A stretch of DNA of 64,000 bases, taken from assembly GCF_003007685.1 (NCBI RefSeq), contig NZ_PXNN01000017.1:661143-725142 (forward strand), given 5' to 3'. Every line of letters starts with the position of its first letter. Positions within the stretch are counted from its first letter, which is position 1. Position numbers and translations under genes: made by a program. Under the pieces are notes generated by a model. The model had not been told where the DNA came from, searched no databases, and was given only the letters and a program-made list of their open reading frames with translations. Origin of the DNA: Marinobacter halophilus (GTDB lineage: Bacteria > Pseudomonadota > Gammaproteobacteria > Pseudomonadales > Oleiphilaceae). This document shows positions 35,620 to 47,081 of the stretch, one piece after another.

Positions 35620-36198
35620 ATGGCATTTGAACTTCCCGCACTGCCTTATGAAAAGAACGCACTGGAACCCCACATTTCCCAGGAAACCCTGGAGTTCCAT
35701 TACGGCAAACACCACCAGACTTACGTCACCAAGCTGAACGGCCTGGTTGATGGCACCGACAACGCCAACAAGTCTCTGGAAGATATCATCAAGAGTGCCA
35801 GCGGCCCGCTGTTTAACAACGCCGCTCAGGTGTGGAACCACACTTTCTACTGGCACTGTCTGAGCCCGAACGGTGGCGGCGAGCCCACTGGCGCAGCCAA
35901 AGAAGCCATCGACAAAGCGTTCGGCTCGTTTGAAGAGTTCAAAAAAGAATTCAACGATAAAGCCGCCAACAACTTTGGCTCAGGCTGGACCTGGCTGGTG
36001 AAAAAGGCCGACGGCAGCGTTGCCATCGCCAACACCAGCAATGCAGAAACTCCTCTGACTGGCGCTGACGAGCCAGTACTGACCGTCGACGTATGGGAAC
36101 ATGCCTACTACATCGATTACCGGAACAGCCGTCCGAACTATCTGGAAGCGTTCTGGAATCTGGTCAACTGGGATTTCGTAAACAAAAACCTGGCCTGA
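35620..36198 (+). CDS. sodB: Iron superoxide dismutase SodB
   Basis: 192-residue Fe-type SOD. Metal ligands are visible as His27, His74, Asp157 and His161 (VDVWEHAYY). The Fe-type residues NNAAQVWNH and [10 protein letters not shown] favour iron over manganese. It detoxifies superoxide in the cytoplasm. Monocistronic, with its own ribosome site GGGAGAA and a hairpin after the stop. Confidence 0.95.
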   Translation: MAFELPALPYEKNALEPHISQETLEFHYGKHHQTYVTKLNGLVDGTDNANKSLEDIIKSASGPLFNNAAQVWNHTFYWHCLSPNGGGEPTGAAKEAIDKAFGSFEEFKKEFNDKAANNFGSGWTWLVKKADGSVAIANTSNAETPLTGADEPVLTVDVWEHAYYIDYRNSRPNYLEAFWNLVNWDFVNKNLA

Positions 36199-36240
36199 TT
36201 ACAGTCCAGTATCTGGTGGTGACAGTCGTCGCCACCCGAG

Positions 36241-36274
36241 CAAACGCCCGCCTGGGAAACCTGGTGGGCGTTTG
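36241..36274 (+). terminator. Hairpin after sodB
   Basis: CAAACGCCCGCC pairs with GGTGGGCGTTTG (one G-U), inner CTGGG loop region. Only short T content follows (GTGTATC), so termination may be weak; it is likely the sodB 3' end. Confidence 0.55.
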
Positions 36275-36450
36275 TGTATCTGAAAGCGACGAAACCACTA
36301 CAAATCGAAACATGCCGCGCCATGATTCTCTGAAAAAATCAGCCATACTCCCTATAGTTGCGGATAACCTGAAGTATCTTGGCATATACGAGGGAAGCAT
36401 TGAGGCTACCCCAAAAAACAATTCGGACAAACGAGCCGCCAGACACCGAA

Positions 36451-38511
36451 ATGCGAAAAGCCTTCGAAGTTGAAAACCAACTTGGATACCGAATACTGCG
36501 ATGGGTACTGCTTGTCGCCTTATTGACTGGCATACTGGTCAGCACGGTTCAGGTTGTGCTTGATGCAAACCGGGTATCCACCGAGCTGGAACGTCAGGCC
36601 TCCCAGACCATGGCGATGGTTCGTGATGCGGCCACACAGGCGGTATTCAGTATCGACGACACCTTGGCCCAACAGGTCGTCGATGGTTTATTCGCGCTCG
36701 AACCCATTCATCTGGCTCGAATAACTCATCCAGACGGAGATCAACTCGGCAGCCGTCTGCGGCCGCTTCAAGACAAAGAGTTTCGCCCGATCACCGACCC
36801 CATTTTTGGCAGCATCCGGGAATACCGTCAAAGCCTTAACCGGAGTACTAACCCTGGCACCATTTACGGCTATCTGGAAGTGCATTACGACACCGCTCCG
36901 ATTGCCGAAAGCTGGCTCAGTCGCGCGCTGGTCACCTTTGGCTCCGGCATTGCCCTGGCACTGATACTCGGCGTTGTTCTGTTTGTTGTATTCTATTTGC
37001 TGATGACCCGCCCGCTGTTGCGCATTGTTCAGTCTGTTCGGAAAGTTGATCCCGACCGACCCGATGACCGTTTGATCGCCGTTCCTGATGGCCACCGCGC
37101 TGATGAACTCGGTCTTTGGGTGAACGCCACCAATAACCTGTTAGTGTCGATTGGCGAAAGCCAGAAAAAACACCGGGAAGCCGAAGATCGCGTCAGCCGA
37201 CTCGCCCGCTACGATACCTTGACCGGCCTGCCTAGCCGGGATGCCTTTATGGAAGACCTGCAGGCCGAAATCGTCGGTGCCCGAGACCATCACAGCACGT
37301 TGGCCTTGATGGTGTGCGGCATTGACGATTTCAAATCAGTCAACGAACAATGCGGCTTCCGTACCGGTGATACCATCCTGCAAACCGTGGCTAGCCGGCT
37401 TACCGCGCACCTGCCAACCGAGCGGTTCAGCATTGCCCGGCTGGGTAGCGACCAGTTCGTCATTCTCGAAAAGCGACTTCGTGATGGCTTCCAGGCGGCA
37501 GAAACGGCAGAGAAGCTGCTCACCAGTTTTGCCACACCGTTAAATGCCGGTAACCACCGGATTTCCATGACGGCCACCCTCGGCATTGCACTGTACCCTT
37601 CCGATGCCGACCAGGCAGACCGCCTGCTGCAAAGCGCGGAACAAACCATGGTTCTGGCCAAGCAGAACGGGCACAACCATTTCCAGTTCTACGTGGCCAG
37701 CATCGATCAGGAAATCCGCGAAAGAAAGCAGATGGAACGTGACCTGGGCAACGCTCTGATCAACCATGAGTTCTATCTGGTTTACCAGCCCCAGATCAAC
37801 CTCGAGACCAAGCGCGTCATTGGTGCCGAAGCATTGTTGCGCTGGAACCATCCCGAACATGGCCTGATTCCGCCGGACGATTTCATCCCGGTGGCGGAAG
37901 GCAACGGCGCCATTGTCGAGATTGGCCAGTGGGTTCTGGATCAGGCCTGTTGGCAGGCCGCGCGATGGGCCGGAGAAGGCTCACCGTTACGGATTGCCGT
38001 GAACCTGTCAGCGGTTCAGCTTCGTCAGGAGTCCATTGTCGACGATATCCTGGACACCCTTAAGCGCCATAACATACCTGCCGGCCGCCTTGAGCTGGAA
38101 GTGACTGAAACCAGCTTTATGACCAACCTTACCGATGCCGTCGCCAAACTGCACCGGCTACACAGGGCCGGCATCAGCATTGCCGTGGATGATTTTGGTA
38201 CCGGCTACTCATCACTGACTTACCTTAAAAAGATGCCGGTTCAGCACCTGAAGATCGATAAACAGTTCATCCGTGACCTGTTGGTCAACGAAGAAGATAC
38301 CCGCATCGCCAATACCATTATCGATCTGGGCAAGAGCCTGAATCTGACCGTGGTGGCCGAGGGCGTCGAAACCGCCGAGCAGGAATACTATCTCAGCCAG
38401 CGGGGCTGCAAACTGGCGCAGGGCTACTTTTTCAGCAAACCGTTGCTACCTAGAGATTTTGAGATTTTTGTACAGACTTTCCATGCCCGAATCGTGGAAA
38501 ATGACGCTTGA
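36451..38511 (+). CDS. Membrane GGDEF-EAL protein, probable c-di-GMP phosphodiesterase
   Basis: 686-residue protein. N-terminal TM (ILRWVLLVALLTGILV), periplasmic sensor region, second TM (TFGSGIALALILGVVLFVVFYLL), HAMP-like linker, GGDEF domain (DTLTGLPSRDAF onward), then EAL domain. The GGDEF catalytic motif is degenerate (RLGSDQF), so cyclase activity is unlikely. The EAL side is complete: EALLRW, NLSAVQLRQ, EVTETSFM, DDFGTGYSSL, IDKQFI and VVAEGVET. It should degrade c-di-GMP, possibly allosterically gated by the GGDEF domain. The ATG at 36451 is used; an in-frame TTG at 36379 is possible. Confidence 0.88.
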   Translation: MRKAFEVENQLGYRILRWVLLVALLTGILVSTVQVVLDANRVSTELERQASQTMAMVRDAATQAVFSIDDTLAQQVVDGLFALEPIHLARITHPDGDQLGSRLRPLQDKEFRPITDPIFGSIREYRQSLNRSTNPGTIYGYLEVHYDTAPIAESWLSRALVTFGSGIALALILGVVLFVVFYLLMTRPLLRIVQSVRKVDPDRPDDRLIAVPDGHRADELGLWVNATNNLLVSIGESQKKHREAEDRVSRLARYDTLTGLPSRDAFMEDLQAEIVGARDHHSTLALMVCGIDDFKSVNEQCGFRTGDTILQTVASRLTAHLPTERFSIARLGSDQFVILEKRLRDGFQAAETAEKLLTSFATPLNAGNHRISMTATLGIALYPSDADQADRLLQSAEQTMVLAKQNGHNHFQFYVASIDQEIRERKQMERDLGNALINHEFYLVYQPQINLETKRVIGAEALLRWNHPEHGLIPPDDFIPVAEGNGAIVEIGQWVLDQACWQAARWAGEGSPLRIAVNLSAVQLRQESIVDDILDTLKRHNIPAGRLELEVTETSFMTNLTDAVAKLHRLHRAGISIAVDDFGTGYSSLTYLKKMPVQHLKIDKQFIRDLLVNEEDTRIANTIIDLGKSLNLTVVAEGVETAEQEYYLSQRGCKLAQGYFFSKPLLPRDFEIFVQTFHARIVENDA

Positions 38512-38534
38512 ACCTTCAGCTCTGAGGAATTGTC

Positions 38535-39122
38535 ATGGGAACCACTGTCATCGGCCTAATCGTAGTTGCCGTTGTCATTATTTACCTGGTAGTTATCTAC
38601 AACAACCTGGTATCGCTGCGTAATCAGTTCAGAAACGGCTTTGCCCAGATTGATGTGCAGCTGCAGCGCCGTCACGACTTGATCCCAAACCTGGTCGAAG
38701 CGGCCAAGGGCTATCTCGAACACGAGAAGTCCACGCTCACCCAGGTCATGGACGCCCGTAACAACGCGGTCAGCGCCCAGAAAGATGCCGCCAAAGACCC
38801 CGGCGACGGCACCAAAATCCAGCGTCTTGGCAGCGCCGAGAATCTTCTCACCAAAGCCCTGGCCAACTTCTACGCGGTCTCGGAAAATTATCCTGAGCTG
38901 AAGGCTAATGAAACCATCCAGCAACTGATGGAAGAGCTGTCCAGCACCGAAAATCGCGTCGCGTTTGCACGCCAGGCCTATAACGACGGCGTGATGAGCT
39001 ACAACATCTTTCGCGAGAAATTCCCCAACAACCTCGTGGCCGGATTGTTTGCGTTCAAAGAAACCGCGCAGCTGCAACTGGAAACACCGGAAGCTCGTCA
39101 GGCCCCGAAAGTCAGCTTCTGA
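38535..39122 (+). CDS. lemA: LemA family protein
   Basis: 195-residue LemA protein: one N-terminal TM helix (VIGLIVVAVVIIYLVVIY), then a long helical domain with the signature LRNQFRNGFAQIDVQLQRRH and DLIPNLVEAAKGYLEHE, and the C-terminal FPNNLVAGLF. The role is not settled; it is very often paired with an M48/HtpX protease, as here (10-bp gap). Ribosome site GAGGAA lies before the ATG. Confidence 0.93.
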   Translation: MGTTVIGLIVVAVVIIYLVVIYNNLVSLRNQFRNGFAQIDVQLQRRHDLIPNLVEAAKGYLEHEKSTLTQVMDARNNAVSAQKDAAKDPGDGTKIQRLGSAENLLTKALANFYAVSENYPELKANETIQQLMEELSSTENRVAFARQAYNDGVMSYNIFREKFPNNLVAGLFAFKETAQLQLETPEARQAPKVSF

Positions 39123-39132
39123 GGCCTGAACC

Positions 39133-41130
39133 ATGGCAAACCCCGGTTTCTTTCAGCGCCAGGCCCATGCCCGACGCAATACCGGTCTGTTAGTCTTACT
39201 TTTCCTGACCGCTGTGACCCTGATCACCCTGGCCGTGTGCCTGGTGGGCTACCTGGTCACCCGCAGTCAAAGCTCCGCCCTGCCCTTTCATCACTGGCTG
39301 GTGTCCAGTCACGGTTTCACCACGGCAATCACCGTGGTGTTACTGATCGGTGTAGGTTCGCTGGTACGCTGGGCTGATCTGGCCGGCGGTGGCAGCCGCG
39401 TCGCCAAGATGGTCGGCGCGCGGCTGATCGAGCCAGACACCACCGACGCCGAAGAGCGCAAACTGCGCAACATCGTTGAAGAAATGGCCATCGCCAGTGG
39501 CGTCCCGGTGCCGGTGCTGTATGTGATGGACAGCGAAACCAGCATAAATGCCTTTGTGGCCGGTTACACCCCTGGTGAGGCGGTCATGGTGGTCACCCAT
39601 GGTGCACTCACCCACCTGACCCGAGACGAACTTCAGGGTGTTGTCGCCCATGAATTCAGCCATATTCTGAACGGCGACATGCGCATCAACATCAGACTGA
39701 TTGCCCTGCTCGCCGGTATTCTGATGCTCGGCCAGATCGGTCACTTCATGATCAGGGTCGGCTTCTACAGTGGCGGCCGCAGCCGCAACCGGGATGGCCG
39801 GGCCCAGGCTGCGATGGGGCTGATTGGTCTGGCCCTGCTGATCATCGGTTATGTCGGGGTGTTTTTTGGTCGACTGATTCAGGCTGCAGTGTCCCGGCAG
39901 CGGGAAATGCTGGCAGACGCCTCATCTGTTCAGTTCACACGCAACCCCGAAGGTATTGGCGGCGCCTTGTTCAAGATCGGCATGAAAGGGGGCTACCTGG
40001 ACACCACCAGCCACGCCAGCGATATGAACCACATGTGTTTTGGCGAGTCGGCACGCATGAAGTTTTCCTCGCTGCTGGCCTCACACCCACCGGTCGATCA
40101 GCGCATCAACGCCATTCAACCGGGTATGCTGGCCCGCCTTCGCAGCCGGCTCAGAGACACCGAACCCGGGCAGAATCTGCGCCAGCGCAGCTCGACACAG
40201 GCAACTGGCCGAACCAGCCTGGGCGACCTGGCCAACCAGTTCGTAGAACCCGCCAGAGGCATTGGCAGGGGCAGCTCCTCCCCTGTACGTTCGTCTCTGG
40301 TTGCCGACACACCACCCCAACCAACAAAGCTGTCAACCCGGGTGGGCACGGTCAACCCACAAAGCGAAGCCTTTGCCATCGATCTGCTCAATCAGCTACC
40401 CGCAACTTTTCGCAGCCTGCTGTACACCCGGGCCGGCGCCATTCAACTGTGTTACGGCTTGCTGATCTACGACCTGTCCCAGACGATCCAGAAAGAACGG
40501 CTGCAGATGATAGCCGGCCACCCGTTGCTGGGCGCCCAGCAGGATCTGCTGGACAAGATGCTGCCGGCCCTGGCCAAACTCGGCGAGGCGGCAAGATTTC
40601 CGATACTGGAGTTGGCCATGCCGGCGCTGCGAAAACTGGACCCGGACGAACGGGACGCTTTGCTGGTGAATATTCAGACGTTGGTGACTGCGGATAACCG
40701 GATCAGCCTTTTTGAACTGGCGCTAACCACCTTTCTGGACCGGCACCTGAGCGCCGACGCGGAACGCGTGGTGCCCGTCAAGTACCGCAATTATCGCCAG
40801 GTGTTGCCCGCCATACGGCGTTTGCTCAGTCTATTTGCCCGCGCGGGCACAGGGTCGCCTGAGGAAGCCGACACGCTGTACCGCGGCGCCATGGCCGGGT
40901 TTGCTACCGGCAGCGAGGAACGCCGGGCAGAGAAGGTTTCTATGCGGGAGTTACGAGAGACTCTGGAAGTGCTGAACCGACTGTCTCCGCTCCTGAAACC
41001 CGCGGTTATTGATGCCTGCGGTTACTGCGTCACCCACGATGGCCGCGTGGATGTACGGGAGTATGAACTGATGCGGCTGGTAACCGACCAGCTGGACTGC
41101 CCGATGCCGCCTTACTCCCTGCGCCCCTGA
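39133..41130 (+). CDS. M48 metallopeptidase (HtpX-like) with C-terminal TerB-like domain
   Basis: 665-residue membrane protease. Two N-terminal TM helices (about 19-42 and 63-80), zinc motif HEFSH (173-177) in VVAHEFSHILNGD, two further hydrophobic segments (about 188-208 and 227-250) and the third-ligand region QREMLADASSVQF. After the protease core, residues from about 340 to the end form an extra domain absent from HtpX (about 290 residues), ending in a TerB-like helical segment (DGRVDVREYELMRLVTDQL). It is paired with lemA. Its 3' end overlaps the convergent gspD end by 19 bp. Confidence 0.88.
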   Translation: MANPGFFQRQAHARRNTGLLVLLFLTAVTLITLAVCLVGYLVTRSQSSALPFHHWLVSSHGFTTAITVVLLIGVGSLVRWADLAGGGSRVAKMVGARLIEPDTTDAEERKLRNIVEEMAIASGVPVPVLYVMDSETSINAFVAGYTPGEAVMVVTHGALTHLTRDELQGVVAHEFSHILNGDMRINIRLIALLAGILMLGQIGHFMIRVGFYSGGRSRNRDGRAQAAMGLIGLALLIIGYVGVFFGRLIQAAVSRQREMLADASSVQFTRNPEGIGGALFKIGMKGGYLDTTSHASDMNHMCFGESARMKFSSLLASHPPVDQRINAIQPGMLARLRSRLRDTEPGQNLRQRSSTQATGRTSLGDLANQFVEPARGIGRGSSSPVRSSLVADTPPQPTKLSTRVGTVNPQSEAFAIDLLNQLPATFRSLLYTRAGAIQLCYGLLIYDLSQTIQKERLQMIAGHPLLGAQQDLLDKMLPALAKLGEAARFPILELAMPALRKLDPDERDALLVNIQTLVTADNRISLFELALTTFLDRHLSADAERVVPVKYRNYRQVLPAIRRLLSLFARAGTGSPEEADTLYRGAMAGFATGSEERRAEKVSMRELRETLEVLNRLSPLLKPAVIDACGYCVTHDGRVDVREYELMRLVTDQLDCPMPPYSLRP

Positions 41131-43067
41131 AACAGCATTTCCACCGACGGCTGATCCGTCGGTGCGGGCAGACCCAGCTTCTGGCGCACTTCCAGATTCA
41201 CATCCCACAACTGATTGAACTTCTCGGTGGTCGCGGCGATGCTGTCGCCTTTGTCGAGCATGATGGTCGGGCGCAGGAACACCAGCAGGTTACGCTTTAC
41301 CCGGGTCTCGGACTCAGAGGAGAACAGGCGGCCCAGAAAGGGAATATCGCCCAACAGGGGAACCTTGCTCTTGTTGACCTGGAAATCGTCTTTGATCAGG
41401 CCGCCCAGCACTACGGTTTCACCGTCGTCGGCCAGCACCGTGGTCTTGATCTCACGCTTGTTGGTGATCAGATCGGACGCACCCGCCACCGTGGTGGTCG
41501 AGATGTCCTCAGTGGTCTGCTCGACCACCAGACGAACCAGGCCATCGGCACTGATGGTCGGCGTCACTTTCAGGGACAGACCGACATCACGACGCTCGAT
41601 GGTGGTAAACGGATTGCTCAGGCCATCTCCGGTGACTGCAGACTGACCGGTCCGAAACGGCACGTTCTGGCCGACAATAATCTCGGACTCCTGGTTATCC
41701 AGAGTGATGATGCTGGGCGTTGACAGCAGGTTGGCTGCCGCAGACGAAGATAGCGCCTGAATCAACACACCCCAGGTCAGGCCGCTGCGGTTACGTTCAC
41801 CGGCGCCCAGGGTGATGCCACCACCAAGCTGAGGCAGGGTATCGCCCACCAACGCACCAATCACCGAGTTGAGCCCCAACATACTCTCGCCACTGGTCAG
41901 GTTGGTGCCCATCACCGGGAACGAGCCTGCAGACTCATCACCAGCGGCCAGCTGCACACCAAGCTGGTCACCCAGCTCATCGCTGATCTCAACAATGGCC
42001 GCTTCAATCATGACCTGCGCCCGGCGAATATCCAGCGCTGCGACAATCTGCTCGGCTTCCTGCATCAGGGACGGCTCGCCTCTCACCACCAGTGCGTTCA
42101 GCCCCTCATCAGCAAACACCGTAAAGTTGCCGGCCCGGCCCGTTGACGCACCACCAGCCGCTGAGCCACCGCCACCGCTGGATTCCCGAACGACTTCGCC
42201 CATCACGCCCTTGAGAATTTCGGTCAGGCTTTTGGCATCGGCGTGTTTCAGGCGCAACACCTTGGTGGTGCCGCCGGTCGCCGAGGGCTGGTCCAGTTGC
42301 CGGATGAGCCCGCGCATTTTGTCCCGGAAGGTTTCATCGCCACGCAGGATCAACCGGTTGCTGCGCTCATCTGCAGTCAGGCTGTACTTACGGGTGGAGG
42401 TGTCGCCACCAGCACGGCGCAATTCATCCGGTGCCAGCTCCTGCAGCAAGGTCACCATGTCGCCGACCCAGGCTTCTTTAAGCTGAATCACTTCCACTTC
42501 GTATTTGGAGGGACTGTCCAGCTCCCGCACAATCTGCTCGATGCGCTGAATGTTGGACGAATGATCACTGACGATCAGCGCGTTGGCGGCAGCCACACCC
42601 GCCAGATGGCCATACTTGGCTACCAGCGGTCGCAGAATGGGCACCAGCTCAAGCGCGTTGGCGTTGTCGATCTGAATCACCCGGGTGATCAGCTGCTCAG
42701 AAGGGATGACTTCAAAGCGATCAAGCACCTCAGCTGACTGTTTGGCGTCGACCTGCTGTATCACCTTGATGACTTCTTCGCCGGGAATGGCGGTAAAGCC
42801 GTGTACGTTCAATACCGCCAGGAACAGATCGTAAATTTCATCTTTGTTCATGGGCGCACTGGACAGCACCGTAACCTTGCCTTTGACCCGAGGGTCTACC
42901 ACAAAGCTGTAACCCGTAATATCGGCTACCTGGGTCACAAATGCCCGGATATCCGCGTCTTTGAGGTTCAGCCTCCAGGTTTCATCCTGTGCCTGTGCCA
43001 CCGACAGGATCGGCAACAGCAAAAGAAACACGAGCGTCCGGAGCAAGTTGGTCTTGTGGTTGTACAT
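41112..43067 (-). CDS. gspD: Type II secretion secretin GspD
   Basis: 651-residue outer-membrane secretin. Signal peptide (LLRTLVFLLLLPILSVAQAQ), N0 domain (LNLKDADIRAFVTQVADITG), repeated N1-N3 domains, then the secretin core with VPFRTGQSAVT, VGLSLKVTPTIS and GGLIKDD and a C-terminal S domain. It forms the exit channel of the type II secretion machine. The ATG at 43067 follows AGGACG. It follows gspC directly; the other gsp genes (gspE-M) are not in this window. Confidence 0.94.
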   Translation of the reverse strand: MYNHKTNLLRTLVFLLLLPILSVAQAQDETWRLNLKDADIRAFVTQVADITGYSFVVDPRVKGKVTVLSSAPMNKDEIYDLFLAVLNVHGFTAIPGEEVIKVIQQVDAKQSAEVLDRFEVIPSEQLITRVIQIDNANALELVPILRPLVAKYGHLAGVAAANALIVSDHSSNIQRIEQIVRELDSPSKYEVEVIQLKEAWVGDMVTLLQELAPDELRRAGGDTSTRKYSLTADERSNRLILRGDETFRDKMRGLIRQLDQPSATGGTTKVLRLKHADAKSLTEILKGVMGEVVRESSGGGGSAAGGASTGRAGNFTVFADEGLNALVVRGEPSLMQEAEQIVAALDIRRAQVMIEAAIVEISDELGDQLGVQLAAGDESAGSFPVMGTNLTSGESMLGLNSVIGALVGDTLPQLGGGITLGAGERNRSGLTWGVLIQALSSSAAANLLSTPSIITLDNQESEIIVGQNVPFRTGQSAVTGDGLSNPFTTIERRDVGLSLKVTPTISADGLVRLVVEQTTEDISTTTVAGASDLITNKREIKTTVLADDGETVVLGGLIKDDFQVNKSKVPLLGDIPFLGRLFSSESETRVKRNLLVFLRPTIMLDKGDSIAATTEKFNQLWDVNLEVRQKLGLPAPTDQPSVEMLFQGRRE

Positions 43068-43099
43068 CTGGCGATATCGTCCTGTTGTAATGTTCCCGA

Positions 43100-43954
43100 T
43101 CAGCGCCACTGTTCGGGTATGGCATAGCTGACGGTGAGTATGGATCCGTCGCGCTCTATTTCGATATCCAGCTGGGCCTGGCTACGCCAGTCTTCCAGCA
43201 GGGCTTTGTCTTGTTCCAGATCACCCAGGCGCTGACCGTTAATAGCGGTAATGACATCGCCCTGGCGCAGGTTGACCGCATTCAGCATGGGATTAGAGCC
43301 ATCGTACACGTAACCCGAGAAACCACTGTCATCCGCCGGTTGCAAACCGTAGGCCCTCAAAGCAGACGCACCTTGAGCATCCAGCTGTTGTCGGGCGCCG
43401 GCCAGAAACTCGTCCGGCGATTCTGCCGTCTGAACCTCGGCCTCTGCAACCATTACCGCGGAGTCCAGCTGCTCTTCAAAGGCCAGAGACTCATAACGAC
43501 CACCCCGGCGAATCAGAATCCGGTCTGACTCTACCTCAGCCAGCTCGGCATTACCCGGCAAACTCTCGCCCACCCGGTAGTATTCGGTCTCACCATTGCT
43601 TCCGGCAACTATAGCACCGGAGTCTTCTGGTCGCTGCCCTATCAACACCCCTTCCAGCCGCAATCTGAGCCCGGTTTCCGGGGCGCTGCGGCGCACGGCT
43701 TCGACCACGCCGACCTGTCTCTCCGTGCGGCCAAAGAAGTCATAGCCGGCAATGGACATCTGTGGCACCCAGTTCTGCCCCGCGGACTGCCCTGCCATCT
43801 GAGACGGCACCTCCGGTACCGGGCGGTCAGACCACGCAAACAGCCAGGTCAGTTTCGCCAATACAATGCCCAGATACACCACCAGGACGACGAGCAGCAG
43901 ATTGGCCAACACCCGGGACAACCTTTCCTGATGACGCAACGCCAGCCAGGCCAC
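43100..43954 (-). CDS. gspC: Type II secretion protein GspC
   Basis: 284 residues from a GTG at 43954, just past the gspN stop; a longer GTG start at 44005 is possible. Cytoplasmic N-terminus, one TM helix (ANLLLVVLVVYLGIVLAKLTW), HR domain (LRLEGVLIGQRPEDSGAIVA) and a C-terminal PDZ domain (NAVNLRQGDVITAINGQRLG). GspC links the inner-membrane platform to GspD and helps recognise cargo. gspC and gspD are adjacent as in most T2SS operons. Confidence 0.9.
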   Translation of the reverse strand: MAWLALRHQERLSRVLANLLLVVLVVYLGIVLAKLTWLFAWSDRPVPEVPSQMAGQSAGQNWVPQMSIAGYDFFGRTERQVGVVEAVRRSAPETGLRLRLEGVLIGQRPEDSGAIVAGSNGETEYYRVGESLPGNAELAEVESDRILIRRGGRYESLAFEEQLDSAVMVAEAEVQTAESPDEFLAGARQQLDAQGASALRAYGLQPADDSGFSGYVYDGSNPMLNAVNLRQGDVITAINGQRLGDLEQDKALLEDWRSQAQLDIEIERDGSILTVSYAIPEQWR

Positions 43955-43955
43955 C

Positions 43956-44747
43956 TCAGAAACCGCCCGGCAATATGGGCTGACGCACTCGGAACACCAC
44001 GTCACCAGGGCTAGCCGTGTCTGGCCAGGGTTGCTGGGCCAGATCCACCATACGTTTATAAACCCGCATTTCCATCATGCCATTCCAGAGAATACTGGCA
44101 TCGGCGGCCGGGCCATTGGCACCCTGTTCTGCCACCGTCAGCGCGACACCGCCATCGGTAGTATCCAGGTTAGCCTGCATCGGCGGAAACTCTGCCTGCC
44201 CGGTCTGGTTGCCCATGGGCCAGGTAACCAGACCGCCATCCCAGCGCCCGATGCCCTCCGCCTGCTGCAACCGATTGTCGTCCCAGACCAGGTGCAACCG
44301 GTCAATACTCACCAGGCCCTCAATCATGGCGCCGCCACTCTGGCGAATCAGGTCTTCAAATTCGGCCACCGCCACCTGCCCTCGGGCACTTATATCGAGA
44401 TTGCCTGGCCAACCGATGCTAACAGCTCCCTCTACCCGGGATTGTGACGAGGCCAGAGAAAAACCGATCGGTAATTGCCACCCGGTCACAGAGGGCCAGC
44501 CCAGTTGCCAATCCACTCGCGCCGGAAAACCCGCCACTACCACGCCGGCCGCACCATCCCAGAGCCGACCAGACACCTGGCGCACTTCAACCTGGGGCGG
44601 CAACTGCAGATACCGGGAGGCCTGAAACCACACCCAACCGGCCGGCACCCAAAACACCAGAACAACGCCGTAGACAAGCAGGCCAAGCATCAGCAACAGC
44701 AAGATCTTGCCGGGACGAAGAAAGGGCTTGGAGCGAGGTTCAGTCAT
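43956..44747 (-). CDS. gspN: Type II secretion protein GspN
   Basis: 263-residue GspN-like protein. One N-terminal TM (ILLLLMLGLLVYGVVLVFWV) followed by a beta-rich periplasmic part (LPPQVEVRQVSGRLWDGAAG and SVDRLHLVWDDNRLQ). GspN is an accessory, non-universal T2SS component with an AsmA-like beta fold. The ATG at 44747 is preferred over an upstream GTG at 44759. First gene of gspN-gspC-gspD. Confidence 0.85.
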   Translation of the reverse strand: MTEPRSKPFLRPGKILLLLMLGLLVYGVVLVFWVPAGWVWFQASRYLQLPPQVEVRQVSGRLWDGAAGVVVAGFPARVDWQLGWPSVTGWQLPIGFSLASSQSRVEGAVSIGWPGNLDISARGQVAVAEFEDLIRQSGGAMIEGLVSIDRLHLVWDDNRLQQAEGIGRWDGGLVTWPMGNQTGQAEFPPMQANLDTTDGGVALTVAEQGANGPAADASILWNGMMEMRVYKRMVDLAQQPWPDTASPGDVVFRVRQPILPGGF

Positions 44748-44819
44748 TGAGTTTTGCACGTTATGAAACCGGTAGCCGAGTCTAACAAAGCCTTAGCGCA
44801 AGTTCATGACAAAAAAACG

Positions 44820-44857
44820 AAAAACCCCGCGCCAGTGTGAACCAGCGCGGGGTTTTT
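44820..44857 (-). terminator. Rho-independent terminator of groEL
   Basis: AACCCCGCGC and GCGCGGGGTT arms flanked by A-runs and T-runs on both sides, about 57 bp after the groEL stop. It can also serve transcripts from the left. Confidence 0.9.
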
Positions 44858-44913
44858 CAAGGTAGATCAGGCCAAGCCTCAGAAGCTGAGACCTGGTCGG
44901 GATCTGGCCGGCA

Positions 44914-46617
<1,704 letters not shown>

Positions 46618-46639
46618 TTACTGCGTGTCGCCTACGCGA

Positions 46640-46927
46640 TCACTCAAGCACGCCGTAAATGTCGCTTTCGCTCATAATGAGCAGCTCTTCACCGTCAACT
46701 TTAACGGTGTTGCCGGAATACTGACCGAAAACCACGGTGTCACCAACATTGACTGCCAGTGCACGGGTTTCGCCGTTGTCCAGAATGCGACCGTTGCCCA
46801 CAGCAATCACTTCGCCCTGGGAAGGCTTCTCTTTGGCGTTACCCGGCAGCACGATGCCACCTGCAGTTTTCTCTTCTTCTTCCTTACGACGTACGACAAC
46901 TCGATCGTGTAACGGACGAATTTTCAT
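46640..46927 (-). CDS. groES: Co-chaperonin GroES
   Basis: 95-residue lid of the chaperonin. [20 protein letters not shown] start, mobile loop region [18 protein letters not shown], and C-terminal [14 protein letters not shown] are all canonical. Its upstream region carries a clear heat-shock promoter. Cotranscribed with groEL. Confidence 0.98.
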   Translation of the reverse strand: MKIRPLHDRVVVRRKEEEEKTAGGIVLPGNAKEKPSQGEVIAVGNGRILDNGETRALAVNVGDTVVFGQYSGNTVKVDGEELLIMSESDIYGVLE

Positions 46928-47081
46928 TGCTCTGCTTCTCCAATAGCCACATCAATAATGCGGCAATGACAGTTACATGTTTAAAAGTGTCTGACCGGAA
47001 AGCTCCGGCCCGACAAATTGCCCGGACTGCCAGGCAACTGAAGATAGTGCCTATCAGCCCGTAGCGAATCTGTGCAATGTA

